64,000 bases of DNA from Hymenobacter sp. BT559. Its GTDB lineage: Bacteria; Bacteroidota; Bacteroidia; Cytophagales; Hymenobacteraceae. The position numbers and the translations under genes are program-made. This document shows, piece after piece, positions 1 to 8,130 of this stretch. The stretch is from the NCBI RefSeq assembly GCF_017571525.1, contig NZ_JAGETY010000001.1, positions 124,001-188,000 of the forward strand, given 5' to 3'. Each line of letters begins with the position of its first letter. Within the stretch, counting starts at the first letter, position 1. The notes under the pieces were generated by a model that saw only the letters and a list, made by a program, of their open reading frames with translations, ran no database searches and was not told the origin of the DNA.

Positions 1-551
1 TTATGACCAAGAAGGGCGGCGGCAACCGCAAGGGCGAAAAGCTCTTCGATGAGCGCATCAACATCTACTCCGACCCGCTCAACGCCGAAGTACCCGGCAA
101 TGCCTTCGACGGCGACGGCCTGCCCACGCAGCGCATGAGCTGGGTCGAGAAAGGCGTGGTAAAAAACCTCTACTACTCGCGCTACTGGGCCGAGAAAAAC
201 AAGGTGGCGCCCACGGCCTACCCGAGCGGCTTTATCATGACGGGCGGCACGCAGAGCACCGCCGAGCTTATCAAGGGCACGCAGAAAGGTATTCTGGTGA
301 CGCGCCTGTGGTACATCCGGGAAGTAGACCCGCAGACGCTGCTTTACACCGGCCTCACCCGCGACGGCACGTTCTACATCGAGAATGGGGCCATCAAATT
401 CCCCATTAAGAACCTGCGCTTCAACGAGAGCCCGATTATTATGCTCAATAATATCGAGGCCATCGGGCGCCCGGTGCGGCTGGCCGGCTGCCTGGTGCCA
501 CCGCTCAAGATTCGCGACTTCACCTTCACGAGCTTGTCCGACGCGATTTAA
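1..551 (+). CDS. TldD/PmbA family metalloprotease, C-terminal part
   Basis: The gene enters from the left edge, so only about 182 C-terminal residues are visible. They match the C-terminal domain of the TldD/PmbA family, whose members act as heterodimeric zinc proteases on modified peptides and unfolded substrates. Recognisable stretches are the glycine-rich SGFIMTGG region, the GTQKGILVTRLWYIR strand and the closing MLNNIEAIGRPVRLAG block. The metal-binding HExxxH helix would lie upstream, outside the window. An ATG at position 3 is in frame but is almost certainly internal, because a complete family member has roughly 450-550 residues. The stop is one base before a very long hairpin that separates it from a convergent barrel gene. 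The family call is firm; the substrate is unknown. Confidence 0.85.
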   Translation, partial: MTKKGGGNRKGEKLFDERINIYSDPLNAEVPGNAFDGDGLPTQRMSWVEKGVVKNLYYSRYWAEKNKVAPTAYPSGFIMTGGTQSTAELIKGTQKGILVTRLWYIREVDPQTLLYTGLTRDGTFYIENGAIKFPIKNLRFNESPIIMLNNIEAIGRPVRLAGCLVPPLKIRDFTFTSLSDAI

Positions 552-637
552 GCACTGGGAGAATGAGAGAAAGGGTGAATGGCTGAATGATAGTACGTTC
601 ATTCAGCCATTCACCCCTTCTCTCATTCTCCCAGTGC
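552..637. terminator. 39-bp-stem intergenic hairpin between convergent genes
   Basis: The left arm at 552-590 and the right arm at 599-637 are complementary over 39 positions with one mismatch, around the 8-base loop at 591-598. The hairpin fills the whole gap between the plus-strand TldD stop (551) and the minus-strand barrel stop (638). There is no long T run, so it is not a textbook intrinsic terminator, but it probably ends or insulates both convergent transcripts. Confidence 0.7.
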
Positions 638-1264
638 CTAGAGCTTGGGCAGCTGGAAGGCGGCGTAGAACTGAAACACCCGGTTGTGCAGTTGGGGGTC
701 GTTCACGCCCACCAGATATTGCGTGTTATTGATGTCGTTGAGGCCGGCTACGAAGCGGCCACCCACCCGCACGACGGGGCCCAGCTTAAGGCCTAGCCCG
801 GCGCACAGCGCGAAGTCACTGCGCTTGTAGTTGTCGGTCGAAGTCTGGCTGGCGCTTACAAACAGCGGCTGGCCGCTGGCATTGCGCACCTGGATGGTGC
901 CATCTTCATTGGCGGCTACCAGGTAGCTAAACTGCGGGCCACCCTCTACATACAGCGGCCCGAACGTGGCTTTCAGCAGCAGCGGCACCGATATGTAGTT
1001 GAGCTGCGTGGTGTAGTTAGTAGCGGTAGTCAGGCCCTTCAGCTGCGAGCCTTGCAGCGAGTAGAGCACCTCGGGCTGAATGGACAGCGGCCCAATCAGC
1101 TTGGCTTGGTAGAAAATACCGGCGTGAAAATATGTTTTGTAGGTAGCATCTTCGCCGACGCGGCCCGAGAGCACTGCCTCGTTGATGCCGCCTTTAATGC
1201 CAAACTGGGCGTGGGCCTGGCTAGCCAGGAGAAGCAGCAAAGCTGCCAGCATAAAATTCTTCAT
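638..1264 (-). CDS. PorT-like outer membrane beta-barrel protein
   Basis: This is a 208-residue protein starting with a classic signal peptide (KNFMLAALLLLLASQAHA, cleavage before QFGIKGG). The mature part alternates short polar turns with amphipathic strands. It begins with the FGIKGGIN motif, typical of the porin/PorT-like outer membrane beta-barrel family (8-strand barrels) of Bacteroidota, and ends in an aromatic strand (FQFYAAFQLPKL). I chose the second Met (1264) because it places a lysine just before the hydrophobic core; an ATG two codons upstream (1270) is possible. It stands alone, convergent with the TldD gene. No ligand or partner is suggested by context. The outer-membrane location is confident; the function is unknown. 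Confidence 0.8.
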   Translation of the reverse strand: MKNFMLAALLLLLASQAHAQFGIKGGINEAVLSGRVGEDATYKTYFHAGIFYQAKLIGPLSIQPEVLYSLQGSQLKGLTTATNYTTQLNYISVPLLLKATFGPLYVEGGPQFSYLVAANEDGTIQVRNASGQPLFVSASQTSTDNYKRSDFALCAGLGLKLGPVVRVGGRFVAGLNDINNTQYLVGVNDPQLHNRVFQFYAAFQLPKL

Positions 1265-1471
1265 GTGCATTGGGTATGAATAGTTTAGCGGGTTGATGAG
1301 GCAGGAGTATTTAGGCCGTGATGGCCCCGGCTAGCCCCCTAACGCATGACAAGGGGCTTTTGGGGTGCGCAAAGGTTGCAGCCGCAAAGGTTGTTTTGGG
1401 TGCCGTGAATGCGGAATGAACCGCTTTTAGGTGCAACCTTGCCGCTTCGCTTGCCGCCCTTTTCCGCAATT

Positions 1472-2092
1472 ATGCCCGCTCCTTTCACCTTCGTGCGCCT
1501 CAGCTACCACTCCGGCGATTGGGATGCTGTGGACGAGCGCATGCCCGCCAATCTGCTGCACTCGCTGGTGCAGTACACCACGGTACCCGTCGAGGCCAAG
1601 GAAAAAGTGGTGGCCCTCGACAGCCCCGAGCTGTTCAACTATCCCTTTTGCTACCTCAGCGGGCATCGGCTGGTGCAGTTTTCGGCCGCCGAGAAAAAGA
1701 ACTTCACCCAGTACGTGCGCAACGGCGGCTTCGTGTTTGTGGACGACTGCAACCACGATATCGACGGCCTCTTTGCCCGCTCTTTCGAAGAGCAGATGCG
1801 CGTGTGCTTTGGCACCAATGCGCTGCAGAAAATCCCGAAGACGCACCCCATCTACAGCCAGTTTTTCAAGTTCAAGGATGGGCCGCCCAACACCGGCTTC
1901 GAGCTCAACGGCTGGGGCGACGACCTGGTACACGACTACCTCAAGGGCATCACCATCAACAACCGGCTAGGGGTGCTTTACTCCAACAAGGACTACGGCT
2001 GCGAGTGGGACTACGACTTTCGCAATAAGCGCTTTCTAGCTGAGGACAACACCAAGTTTGGCGTCAACATTCTGCTGTACGCGCTGAGCTAA
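1472..2092 (+). CDS. DUF4159 domain-containing protein
   Basis: This 206-residue protein is a near-complete DUF4159 domain: an opening FVRLSYHSGDWDAVDERMP block, a YFP-like FNYPFCYLSGH region, a GGFVFVDDCNH strand-turn and a C-terminal GVNILLYALS. DUF4159 resembles a glutamine-amidotransferase/ThuA-like fold and is usually encoded beside MoxR and DUF58 genes, as here. No catalytic role is established. The ATG at 1472 starts directly on the conserved domain; an in-frame ATG at 1409 would add 21 residues with no signal-peptide character, so I prefer 1472. It has no signal peptide and is probably cytoplasmic unless membrane-tethered by partners. It is first in the six-gene MoxR operon; the moxR start follows by about 60 bp. 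Confidence 0.85.
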   Translation: MPAPFTFVRLSYHSGDWDAVDERMPANLLHSLVQYTTVPVEAKEKVVALDSPELFNYPFCYLSGHRLVQFSAAEKKNFTQYVRNGGFVFVDDCNHDIDGLFARSFEEQMRVCFGTNALQKIPKTHPIYSQFFKFKDGPPNTGFELNGWGDDLVHDYLKGITINNRLGVLYSNKDYGCEWDYDFRNKRFLAEDNTKFGVNILLYALS

Positions 2093-2151
2093 AACCACTT
2101 GCCTTACTGCGCTCGCAAGGGCAACGACTTATCTGCTTGCAACAACTTTAC

Positions 2152-3129
2152 ATGACCGAACAAGACGTAAAAACGCTCCTAGCCAAGCTGCCGACTTTGA
2201 AAGCCGAAATCGGCAAGGTCATCGTGGGCCAGAGCCAGGTGCTCGATGAGGTGCTGGTGGCGCTGCTGGCCGGCGGCCACGCCCTGCTGGAGGGTGTGCC
2301 GGGGCTAGCCAAAACCCTGCTGGTGCGCACGCTGGCCCAGGCCACCGACCTGCCGTTTCGCCGCATCCAGTTCACGCCCGACCTTATGCCGACCGACATC
2401 CTCGGCACCGAGGTGCTGGAGGAAGACCACGGCACCGGCAAGCGCTCGTTCAAGTTCAACCCCGGCCCCATCTTCGCTAGCCTCGTGCTGGCCGATGAGA
2501 TAAACCGGACGCCGCCCAAAACCCAGGCGGCCTTGCTCGAAGCCATGCAGGAAGGCCACGTGACCTACGCCGGCCAGGAGCACGCGCTGCCCAAGCCATT
2601 CTTCTTGCTAGCCACCCAAAACCCGATTGAGCAGAGCGGCACCTACCCGCTGCCCGAGGCGCAGCTCGACCGCTTTTTGCTGTACGTGCGCATCGGCTAC
2701 CCCACCGAGCAGGAGGAGATGGCGGTGCTAGGGGGCACTACCGGCACGGCCCGCGCCGAAGTACGGCCCATTTTGGGCGGCGATGATATCCGGCAACTGC
2801 AGCAGCTGGTGCGCCAGGTCAGCCTCAGCCCCGAGCTGCTCAGCTTCGTGAACCGGCTGGTGCGCGCCACTCGCCCGGCTACGTCGGAGGTGAAATTTAT
2901 CAAAGACTACGGCCGCTGGGGTGCCGGCCCGCGCGCCGGCCAGGCGCTCATTTTGTGCGCCAAGGCGCGGGCGCTGCTGCAAGGCCGCTTCGCCGCTACG
3001 CTCGATGACCTCAAGGCCCTGGCGCCGCCCGTGCTGCGCCACCGCGTGCTCTTGAATTTCAACGCGGAGGCCGAAAACCTCACACCCGACGATGCGGTGC
3101 GCGAGCTGTTGAAAGCCGTGGCCGTGTAG
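2152..3129 (+). CDS. MoxR family AAA+ ATPase
   Basis: This 325-residue protein covers the AAA_3 and MoxR lid domains. Walker A is GVPGLAKT at about residues 48-55, Walker B is LVLADEIN at about 111-118, sensor 1 is the LATQNPIEQ block, and the arginine-finger region is LPEAQLDRF. MoxR ATPases act as chaperones that load metals or mature VWA-domain partners, usually a DUF58 protein encoded next door, as here. I use the ATG at 2152; an in-frame TTG at 2137 adds five residues with no family support. The TAG stop is embedded in an inverted-repeat element that fills the gap before the DUF58 gene. Confidence 0.95.
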   Translation: MTEQDVKTLLAKLPTLKAEIGKVIVGQSQVLDEVLVALLAGGHALLEGVPGLAKTLLVRTLAQATDLPFRRIQFTPDLMPTDILGTEVLEEDHGTGKRSFKFNPGPIFASLVLADEINRTPPKTQAALLEAMQEGHVTYAGQEHALPKPFFLLATQNPIEQSGTYPLPEAQLDRFLLYVRIGYPTEQEEMAVLGGTTGTARAEVRPILGGDDIRQLQQLVRQVSLSPELLSFVNRLVRATRPATSEVKFIKDYGRWGAGPRAGQALILCAKARALLQGRFAATLDDLKALAPPVLRHRVLLNFNAEAENLTPDDAVRELLKAVAV

Positions 3130-3202
3130 CGCGGACTTTTAGTCCGCGAGTATGCAAAATACTGGTAAACTATTGAACTAGCGGACTGAAAGTCCGCGCT
3201 AC
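3126..3202. repeat. Inverted-repeat element, copy 1 (14-bp termini)
   Basis: The termini gtagcgcggacttt (3126-3139) and aaagtccgcgctac (3189-3202) are perfect reverse complements. Inside each arm the sequence folds again (gcggact...agtccgc), so each end is itself a small hairpin. The element starts within the moxR stop codon and ends four bases before the DUF58 ATG. A second copy with identical termini lies at 53356-53418. It is probably a small non-autonomous palindromic repeat that now acts as an intra-operon RNA structure. Confidence 0.8.
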
Positions 3203-3205
3203 TGT

Positions 3206-4081
3206 ATGCTCACTCCCGAACTCCTTTACGCCCTGCGCAACCTGCCGCTGGCCGCCCGCCAGGCGGCCGAAGGCTTCCTCGCGGGCGCTCACGCCAGCCG
3301 GCGGCACGGCGCGGGCATGGAGTTTAGCCAGTACCGGCCCTACCAGCCCGGCGACGACCTGCGCCGCCTCGACTGGCGCCTGGCCGCGCGTTCGGACCGC
3401 TACTACTTGCGCGAGTCGGAAGTTGATACCAGCCTCGTTGTCAACCTCGTGCTCGATGCCAGCGCCAGCATGAACCACCGCGACGACAACGGCCTCACCA
3501 AGCTCGACTACGCCCGGCTGCTGCTGGCGTCGCTAGCCTACCTGGCCCAGAAGCAGGGCGACGCCGTGGGCCTTACCATGTTGAGCCCGAGTGGCTTGCA
3601 GCATTACCCCGCCCGCGCCGATACGCGCCAGCTGCCGCGCCTCTACCACGCCCTCGAAGCGGCCGAGGCTACCGGCACCTTTCCTGATACCGCTACCCTA
3701 GCCCCGCTCACGGCCCGGCGGCAGCGCGCCCTCACCGTGTGCGTGAGCGACTTATATGAGGAAGCCGGCGAAATAAACCACCTGCTAGCCCGCCTGCGCG
3801 CCACCAGCGGCGACGTGCTGCTGCTGCACCTGGTGGCGGGCAATGAGTTGAATTTTAGCCACAAAGGCCCCCTCACGTTCCGCGACCTCGAAACCGGTCA
3901 GACCATTCAGCTCAATGCCGACGAGCAACGCGCTGCCTACCAGCAGCAGCTGCGCCAGTGGCTGCGCGACACCGCCCAGGCCGCCCGCCAACAGGGCCTC
4001 GACTACCACCAGCTCAGCACCGCCGACCCGCTCGACGGCGCCCTACGCGAGTTTTTGAAACGGAGGCAGTTGATGAGTTGA
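3206..4081 (+). CDS. DUF58 domain-containing protein (VWA-like)
   Basis: This 291-residue protein shows the DUF58 signature YQPGDDLRRLDWR at about residues 46-58, after a basic HASRRHGAG stretch. A von Willebrand A-like segment follows, with a MIDAS-type DASASM motif at about 84-89. There is no signal peptide or membrane helix, so it is probably cytoplasmic and membrane-associated through the BatA-like protein encoded next. DUF58 proteins are the usual partners of MoxR ATPases. It follows moxR by 76 bp occupied by an inverted repeat. The assignment is firm; the cellular target is not known. Confidence 0.9.
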   Translation: MLTPELLYALRNLPLAARQAAEGFLAGAHASRRHGAGMEFSQYRPYQPGDDLRRLDWRLAARSDRYYLRESEVDTSLVVNLVLDASASMNHRDDNGLTKLDYARLLLASLAYLAQKQGDAVGLTMLSPSGLQHYPARADTRQLPRLYHALEAAEATGTFPDTATLAPLTARRQRALTVCVSDLYEEAGEINHLLARLRATSGDVLLLHLVAGNELNFSHKGPLTFRDLETGQTIQLNADEQRAAYQQQLRQWLRDTAQAARQQGLDYHQLSTADPLDGALREFLKRRQLMS

Positions 4082-4096
4082 CATCACACGTGCATC

Positions 4097-4185
4097 TGTC
4101 CTTGCGAGTCCGCGAAGCAATCACACCTAAACGATACCCGAACGACGACGTTCTGCTGCGATTGCTTTGCAGGCTCGTCATGACA
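4097..4185. repeat. Degenerate REP-like palindrome (GCGAAGCAATC type)
   Basis: The arms 4097-4125 and 4157-4185 are reverse complements at 22 of 29 positions, around a 31-base loop. The left arm carries GCGAAGCAATCACA and the right arm TGCGATTGCTTTGC, the core of a palindrome type common in intergenic DNA of many bacteria. It sits between the DUF58 and BatA-like genes of one operon. No other copy is in this window. Confidence 0.6.
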
Positions 4186-4219
4186 TACGTAAAATATTGT
4201 AATAAATAACGTTACACAG

Positions 4220-5806
4220 TTGTTTACCCTCACCAATCCATCTGCGCTGCTCGCCCTGCTGGGCCTCCTGGTGCCGCTGGCCATTCACCTCTGGAACCGT
4301 CGGCCGGGCCGCGAGGTAGCGGTGGGCAGCCTGCGCTGGCTGGCGGCCGGGGCCAAACGCCGCCTGCGCAACCTGCGCCTCGAGCAGGTGTGGCTGCTGC
4401 TGCTGCGCGCCGCCCTGCTGGCCGGGCTAGCCGTGGCGCTGGCCGGGCCACAGTGGCGCCAGCCCCGGCCCGCCGGCCGGGGCCAGGTGCTGGTGAGCCG
4501 CGCCCTCGCCGATGGCAGCAGCCTAGCCGCCGTGCGCCCCACCCTCGATTCGCTGCGGCGGCGCGGCTATGCGCTACGCTGGCTGGCGGCGGGGCTGCCC
4601 GCCATCACCAGCGCCGAGTGGCAGGCTGATTCGCTGGGCCGCAAAAACTTAACAAGCAATGCTTTGGCCGACAAGCTCTACTGGGCACGCATCCAGCAGG
4701 CGGCCGATTCTTTTCCGGGCCAGCCGTTGTATGCCGTCACGCCGGCCGCGCTTCGTGGGGTGGGCGGGCCGCACCCAGCACTGCCGGCTAGCCTCACCTG
4801 GCAAACCATTCCGCCGCGCACCGCCACTACCTGGCTGCAAGCCGCGGCCGCCAGCGCCGACAGCCTACGCCTGCTGCTAGGCCACAGCGATGAAAAGCAG
4901 ACCACCTTTCGAGTAGTGCGGGTGGCCCGGCCCCGGCCGGGTGCCACCCTGGCGGTGGCCGGCTTGCCGCCCCTGCGCTACGAAATTGCGGCCGGCCAGC
5001 CGCGCCTGCGCCCCACCGCGGCCGATTCGGCGCAGCCCCAGCCCGGGGTGCCGGTGCGTACCGGGCCGGTGCGCGTGGTACTTTATGCCCCGGCCGGCGC
5101 CGCCGAGGAGGCGCGCTACCTACGGGCGGCGCTGCGGGCGGCGGCCGTGGGCCTGCCCGCGCCGCTAGCCCTCACCGTCAGCACGACGGTGCCCGATGCG
5201 GCCAGCGCGCCCGACTGGTTGTTTTGGCTGAGCGACCAGCCGGTACCGGCCGCCTGGCGCGCGCAAGTGCCTCGTGGCCTGCACCTCTGGCAAGAAGCTA
5301 CGGGCGCTGGCCTGGCGGATACGGCTACCCTAGCCACCGCCGAAACGGCGGACGCGCCGCCTATCTTGCTGACGCGGCGCACCCGGCTAGCCTTGCCCGC
5401 CGGCAGCCAGCCGCGCTGGGCCGATGGCCGGGGCCGGGCCGTATTAGCGGAATTAACTCAGGCGAAAGGTGCCAGCTACCAGCTCGCTACGCACCTGGCG
5501 CCCGGCTGGAGCACCCTAGCCGCAAGCCCCGCGCTGCCGGCCTTGCTGCTTGACCTGCTGGCCACCAATCCGCAGCTCGGCATCGATTCGCTGCTGACGG
5601 CCTACGACCAGCGCCGCCTCGACCCGGCGCAGCTGCCGGCGCGCCCGCTACGGGCAACCGCTAGCCAAACGCCCGCGCCGGTGGCCTACCGCCTCACCGA
5701 CCTGCGGCCCTGGCTGGTGCTGCTGGTGGCGGTGCTGTTTGGGCTGGAGCGCTGGCTGGCGCAGCGGCGGGTTATTTCTTCTAGTCCTTTATCGCCCTCG
5801 CTATGA
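4220..5806 (+). CDS. BatA-like membrane protein (N-terminal double-transmembrane domain)
   Basis: This 528-residue protein opens with the Bacteroidota double-transmembrane signature: a first helix (PSALLALLGLLVPLAIHLW), the RRPGREVAVGSLRWL motif, and a second helix near residues 60-78 (LLLLRAALLAGLAVALAG). A long Ala/Pro/Leu-rich periplasmic region follows, ending in a third helix (PWLVLLVAVLFGLERWL). BatA proteins usually carry a VWA domain after the second helix; I see no DxSxS MIDAS here, so this is a VWA-less member. Translation must start at the TTG at 4220, since the family motif begins there and no ATG precedes it. It overlaps the next gene by four bases (ATGA). Confidence 0.8.
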   Translation: MFTLTNPSALLALLGLLVPLAIHLWNRRPGREVAVGSLRWLAAGAKRRLRNLRLEQVWLLLLRAALLAGLAVALAGPQWRQPRPAGRGQVLVSRALADGSSLAAVRPTLDSLRRRGYALRWLAAGLPAITSAEWQADSLGRKNLTSNALADKLYWARIQQAADSFPGQPLYAVTPAALRGVGGPHPALPASLTWQTIPPRTATTWLQAAAASADSLRLLLGHSDEKQTTFRVVRVARPRPGATLAVAGLPPLRYEIAAGQPRLRPTAADSAQPQPGVPVRTGPVRVVLYAPAGAAEEARYLRAALRAAAVGLPAPLALTVSTTVPDAASAPDWLFWLSDQPVPAAWRAQVPRGLHLWQEATGAGLADTATLATAETADAPPILLTRRTRLALPAGSQPRWADGRGRAVLAELTQAKGASYQLATHLAPGWSTLAASPALPALLLDLLATNPQLGIDSLLTAYDQRRLDPAQLPARPLRATASQTPAPVAYRLTDLRPWLVLLVAVLFGLERWLAQRRVISSSPLSPSL

Positions 5807-8079
5807 GCCAGGTAGTCCTTCATTCGCCCGCTGGCCTGGGGGCCGCCCGGCAGCAACTGCGGGCGGCCGGCCGCAGCTATGCCGGGCGGCGGCTGGCCGC
5901 GGTGGGGCTGCCCACGCTGGCGGGCTTGCTGCTGCTTGGGCTGCTGGCGGCGCGCTGGCCGGGCGGGCGCCCGATGCTGCTGGCCGGCATGGTGGCGGTG
6001 CTGGCCGGGGCTGCCTGGCAGCTGTGGCCGCTGCGCCGGCTGGGGCCGCCCGCCGTGGCCCGGCAGCTCGACCGGCTATTTCCGGAGTTGGAAGACAGTG
6101 TGGGGCTATTATTGCAAGACGCTGAGCACTTGTCCTTTCTGGGCCAGTTACAGCAGCAGCGGGTGGCTCACCGGCTGGAAGAGCTCGCGGCCACGCAGTC
6201 GCCACTGCTCCCGGTTTCCTTTAAAAATTCGCTGCTTATCAGTGCTTTACTATTGGCAGGAAGTGCGCTGGCCTGGTGGCTGCCCGCCCGGCAGTCGGCA
6301 GTGGCTAGCCCGGCCGCCGTGGCCGTGCACTTCTCGCCCGATGCCGCGCGGCCGGTACCGGCCGCCGCGCCGCGCATTACTAAAGTCGAGCTGCTCGTGA
6401 CGCCGCCGGCCTACACCCGGCGGGCCGCGTTTGCGCCGACTGCGGCTACGTTTCAGTGCCCGCAGGGCGCGCGGGTGCGCTGGCTGGTGCACGTCAATCG
6501 CACGGCCGGGGCGGCACCCACGCTCGAAATCGGCAGCCAAAAAGTAGCGCTGCGGCCCGCAGCCGGGCTAGCCAATCAGTTTGAGGCCACGCAGGTGCTC
6601 AGCGCCTCGGCGCTCTACCGGCTGCGGTATGCGGGGCAAACGTCCGATGACTACGCCATCGACGTGCGGCCCGACCAGGCACCCACCATTCGCCTGCAAA
6701 CGCCTAAGCCTTACACGCTTATTGCGGCTAGGGGTACCCGGCCAGAGGTACCCATCAAGGCCACGCTGCGCGACGACTACGGCCTGACCCGCGCCGAGCT
6801 GGTTATCACGGTGGCGCAGGGCCAGGGCGAGGCGGTGAAGTTTCACGAAGTGCGCCGCGACCTGAGCGCCGGCCTGGGCGGGCAGCCCAGCGAAACCACC
6901 GTGGCTAGTCTCCTGAACCTGCCCAAGCTCGGCATGACCTACGGCGACGAGCTGTATTTCTACGTGCAGGCCCGCGACAACAACGGCCACGGGGCCCGCT
7001 CGGATGCCTTTATCGTGCAGTGGCAGGACACGGCTGCCGCGGCCAGCGCCCTCGATATGGGCATGGGCGTGAACACCGCGCCGGCTTACTTCCGCTCAGA
7101 GCGCCAGATTATTATCGACACCGAAAAGTTGATTGCCGAGAAGCCCAAGCTCACCGCCGCCGAATTTAGCAACCGGGCCAATGCGCTGGGTTTCGACCAG
7201 CAGTCGCTGCGCCTGCGCTACGGCAAGTTTTTGGGCGAAGAAGCCGAAAAAGGCCTCGGCGTGACGGCCGGCCCACCCACGGCCGACGAGCCAGCCGCCC
7301 CGACTGCCGACGCCCCCACGGCCGACGAAAAGCCGGCCCCCAAAGCCGAGGCGGATGACCACGACGACCATCATTCTGAGGCACCGACCGGCCGCAATGC
7401 CTCCCCCACCGCCACCGATGCACTGATGGACCCCTACATGCACAAGCACGACGACGCCGAAACCGCCGACTTTCTGGAGCCCGCCGTGAAAGCCAAGCTG
7501 TACGCCGTGCTCGACGAGATGTGGGCCGCCGAGCTGCGCCTGCGCACCGGCCAGCCCGCCGCCGCCCGCCCCTACGAGTACCGTGCCCTGCGCCTGCTCA
7601 AGCAGGTGCAGCAGCAAACGCGGGCCTACGTCAAGAAAGCCGGGTTCACGCCCCAGCCTTTTCCCGAGTCCACCCTGCGCCTCACCGGCGAGCTGAGGGG
7701 TGCCGCGGCCCCGCGCCTGCAAGCCACGGTGCCAGCCCCCAATGCCCAGCCCGCCGTGCGCGCCGCCCTGCGGTGGCTAGCCACCGCGCAAGCTGCCCCT
7801 AGCCAGCCAGCCAGCCCCGCCGATGCCGCGGCACTCGACCAAGCCGGCGCCGCGCTGGCCCAGGCCGCGCTGCAAAAGCCCGGCCTTTACCTGCCGGCGC
7901 TACGAGCGCTGCGCCAGTTAGCCACCGATGCCCGCGCCAGCCGCGTGCCCTGCGCCACCTGCCTAGCCCCCGCCCAGCGTGCCCTCGCCGACCTGCTGCC
8001 TGCCCCCGTGCCCACCGCCGCCCCGCCCGCCGCGCCCAACCGCCTGGCCCAGCGCTACTTCCAGGAGCTGAGCCGGTAA
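5803..8079 (+). CDS. DUF4175-like membrane protein
   Basis: This 758-residue protein has three predicted helices in the first 175 residues (GLPTLAGLLLLGLLAARW, MLLAGMVAVLAGAAWQLW, LLISALLLAGSALAWWL). The Ig-like/DUF4175 region follows, with its conserved DYAIDVRPDQAPTI and IKATLRDDYGLTRAELVI blocks. Past residue 420 the sequence becomes Ala/Pro/Glu-rich and includes an Asp/His-rich run (ADDHDDHHSE, about residues 516-525) that could bind metal. DUF4175 proteins are usual members of MoxR/DUF58 loci in Bacteroidota and are anchored in the inner membrane with a periplasmic body. At 758 residues it is shorter than many relatives of more than 1000. It is translationally coupled to the BatA-like gene. 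Confidence 0.8.
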   Translation: MSQVVLHSPAGLGAARQQLRAAGRSYAGRRLAAVGLPTLAGLLLLGLLAARWPGGRPMLLAGMVAVLAGAAWQLWPLRRLGPPAVARQLDRLFPELEDSVGLLLQDAEHLSFLGQLQQQRVAHRLEELAATQSPLLPVSFKNSLLISALLLAGSALAWWLPARQSAVASPAAVAVHFSPDAARPVPAAAPRITKVELLVTPPAYTRRAAFAPTAATFQCPQGARVRWLVHVNRTAGAAPTLEIGSQKVALRPAAGLANQFEATQVLSASALYRLRYAGQTSDDYAIDVRPDQAPTIRLQTPKPYTLIAARGTRPEVPIKATLRDDYGLTRAELVITVAQGQGEAVKFHEVRRDLSAGLGGQPSETTVASLLNLPKLGMTYGDELYFYVQARDNNGHGARSDAFIVQWQDTAAAASALDMGMGVNTAPAYFRSERQIIIDTEKLIAEKPKLTAAEFSNRANALGFDQQSLRLRYGKFLGEEAEKGLGVTAGPPTADEPAAPTADAPTADEKPAPKAEADDHDDHHSEAPTGRNASPTATDALMDPYMHKHDDAETADFLEPAVKAKLYAVLDEMWAAELRLRTGQPAAARPYEYRALRLLKQVQQQTRAYVKKAGFTPQPFPESTLRLTGELRGAAAPRLQATVPAPNAQPAVRAALRWLATAQAAPSQPASPADAAALDQAGAALAQAALQKPGLYLPALRALRQLATDARASRVPCATCLAPAQRALADLLPAPVPTAAPPAAPNRLAQRYFQELSR

Positions 8080-8130
8080 GCGGGCTGGGGCACCTCTGAA
8101 AATTGATTTATTACCGCTGACTAACCCTGC

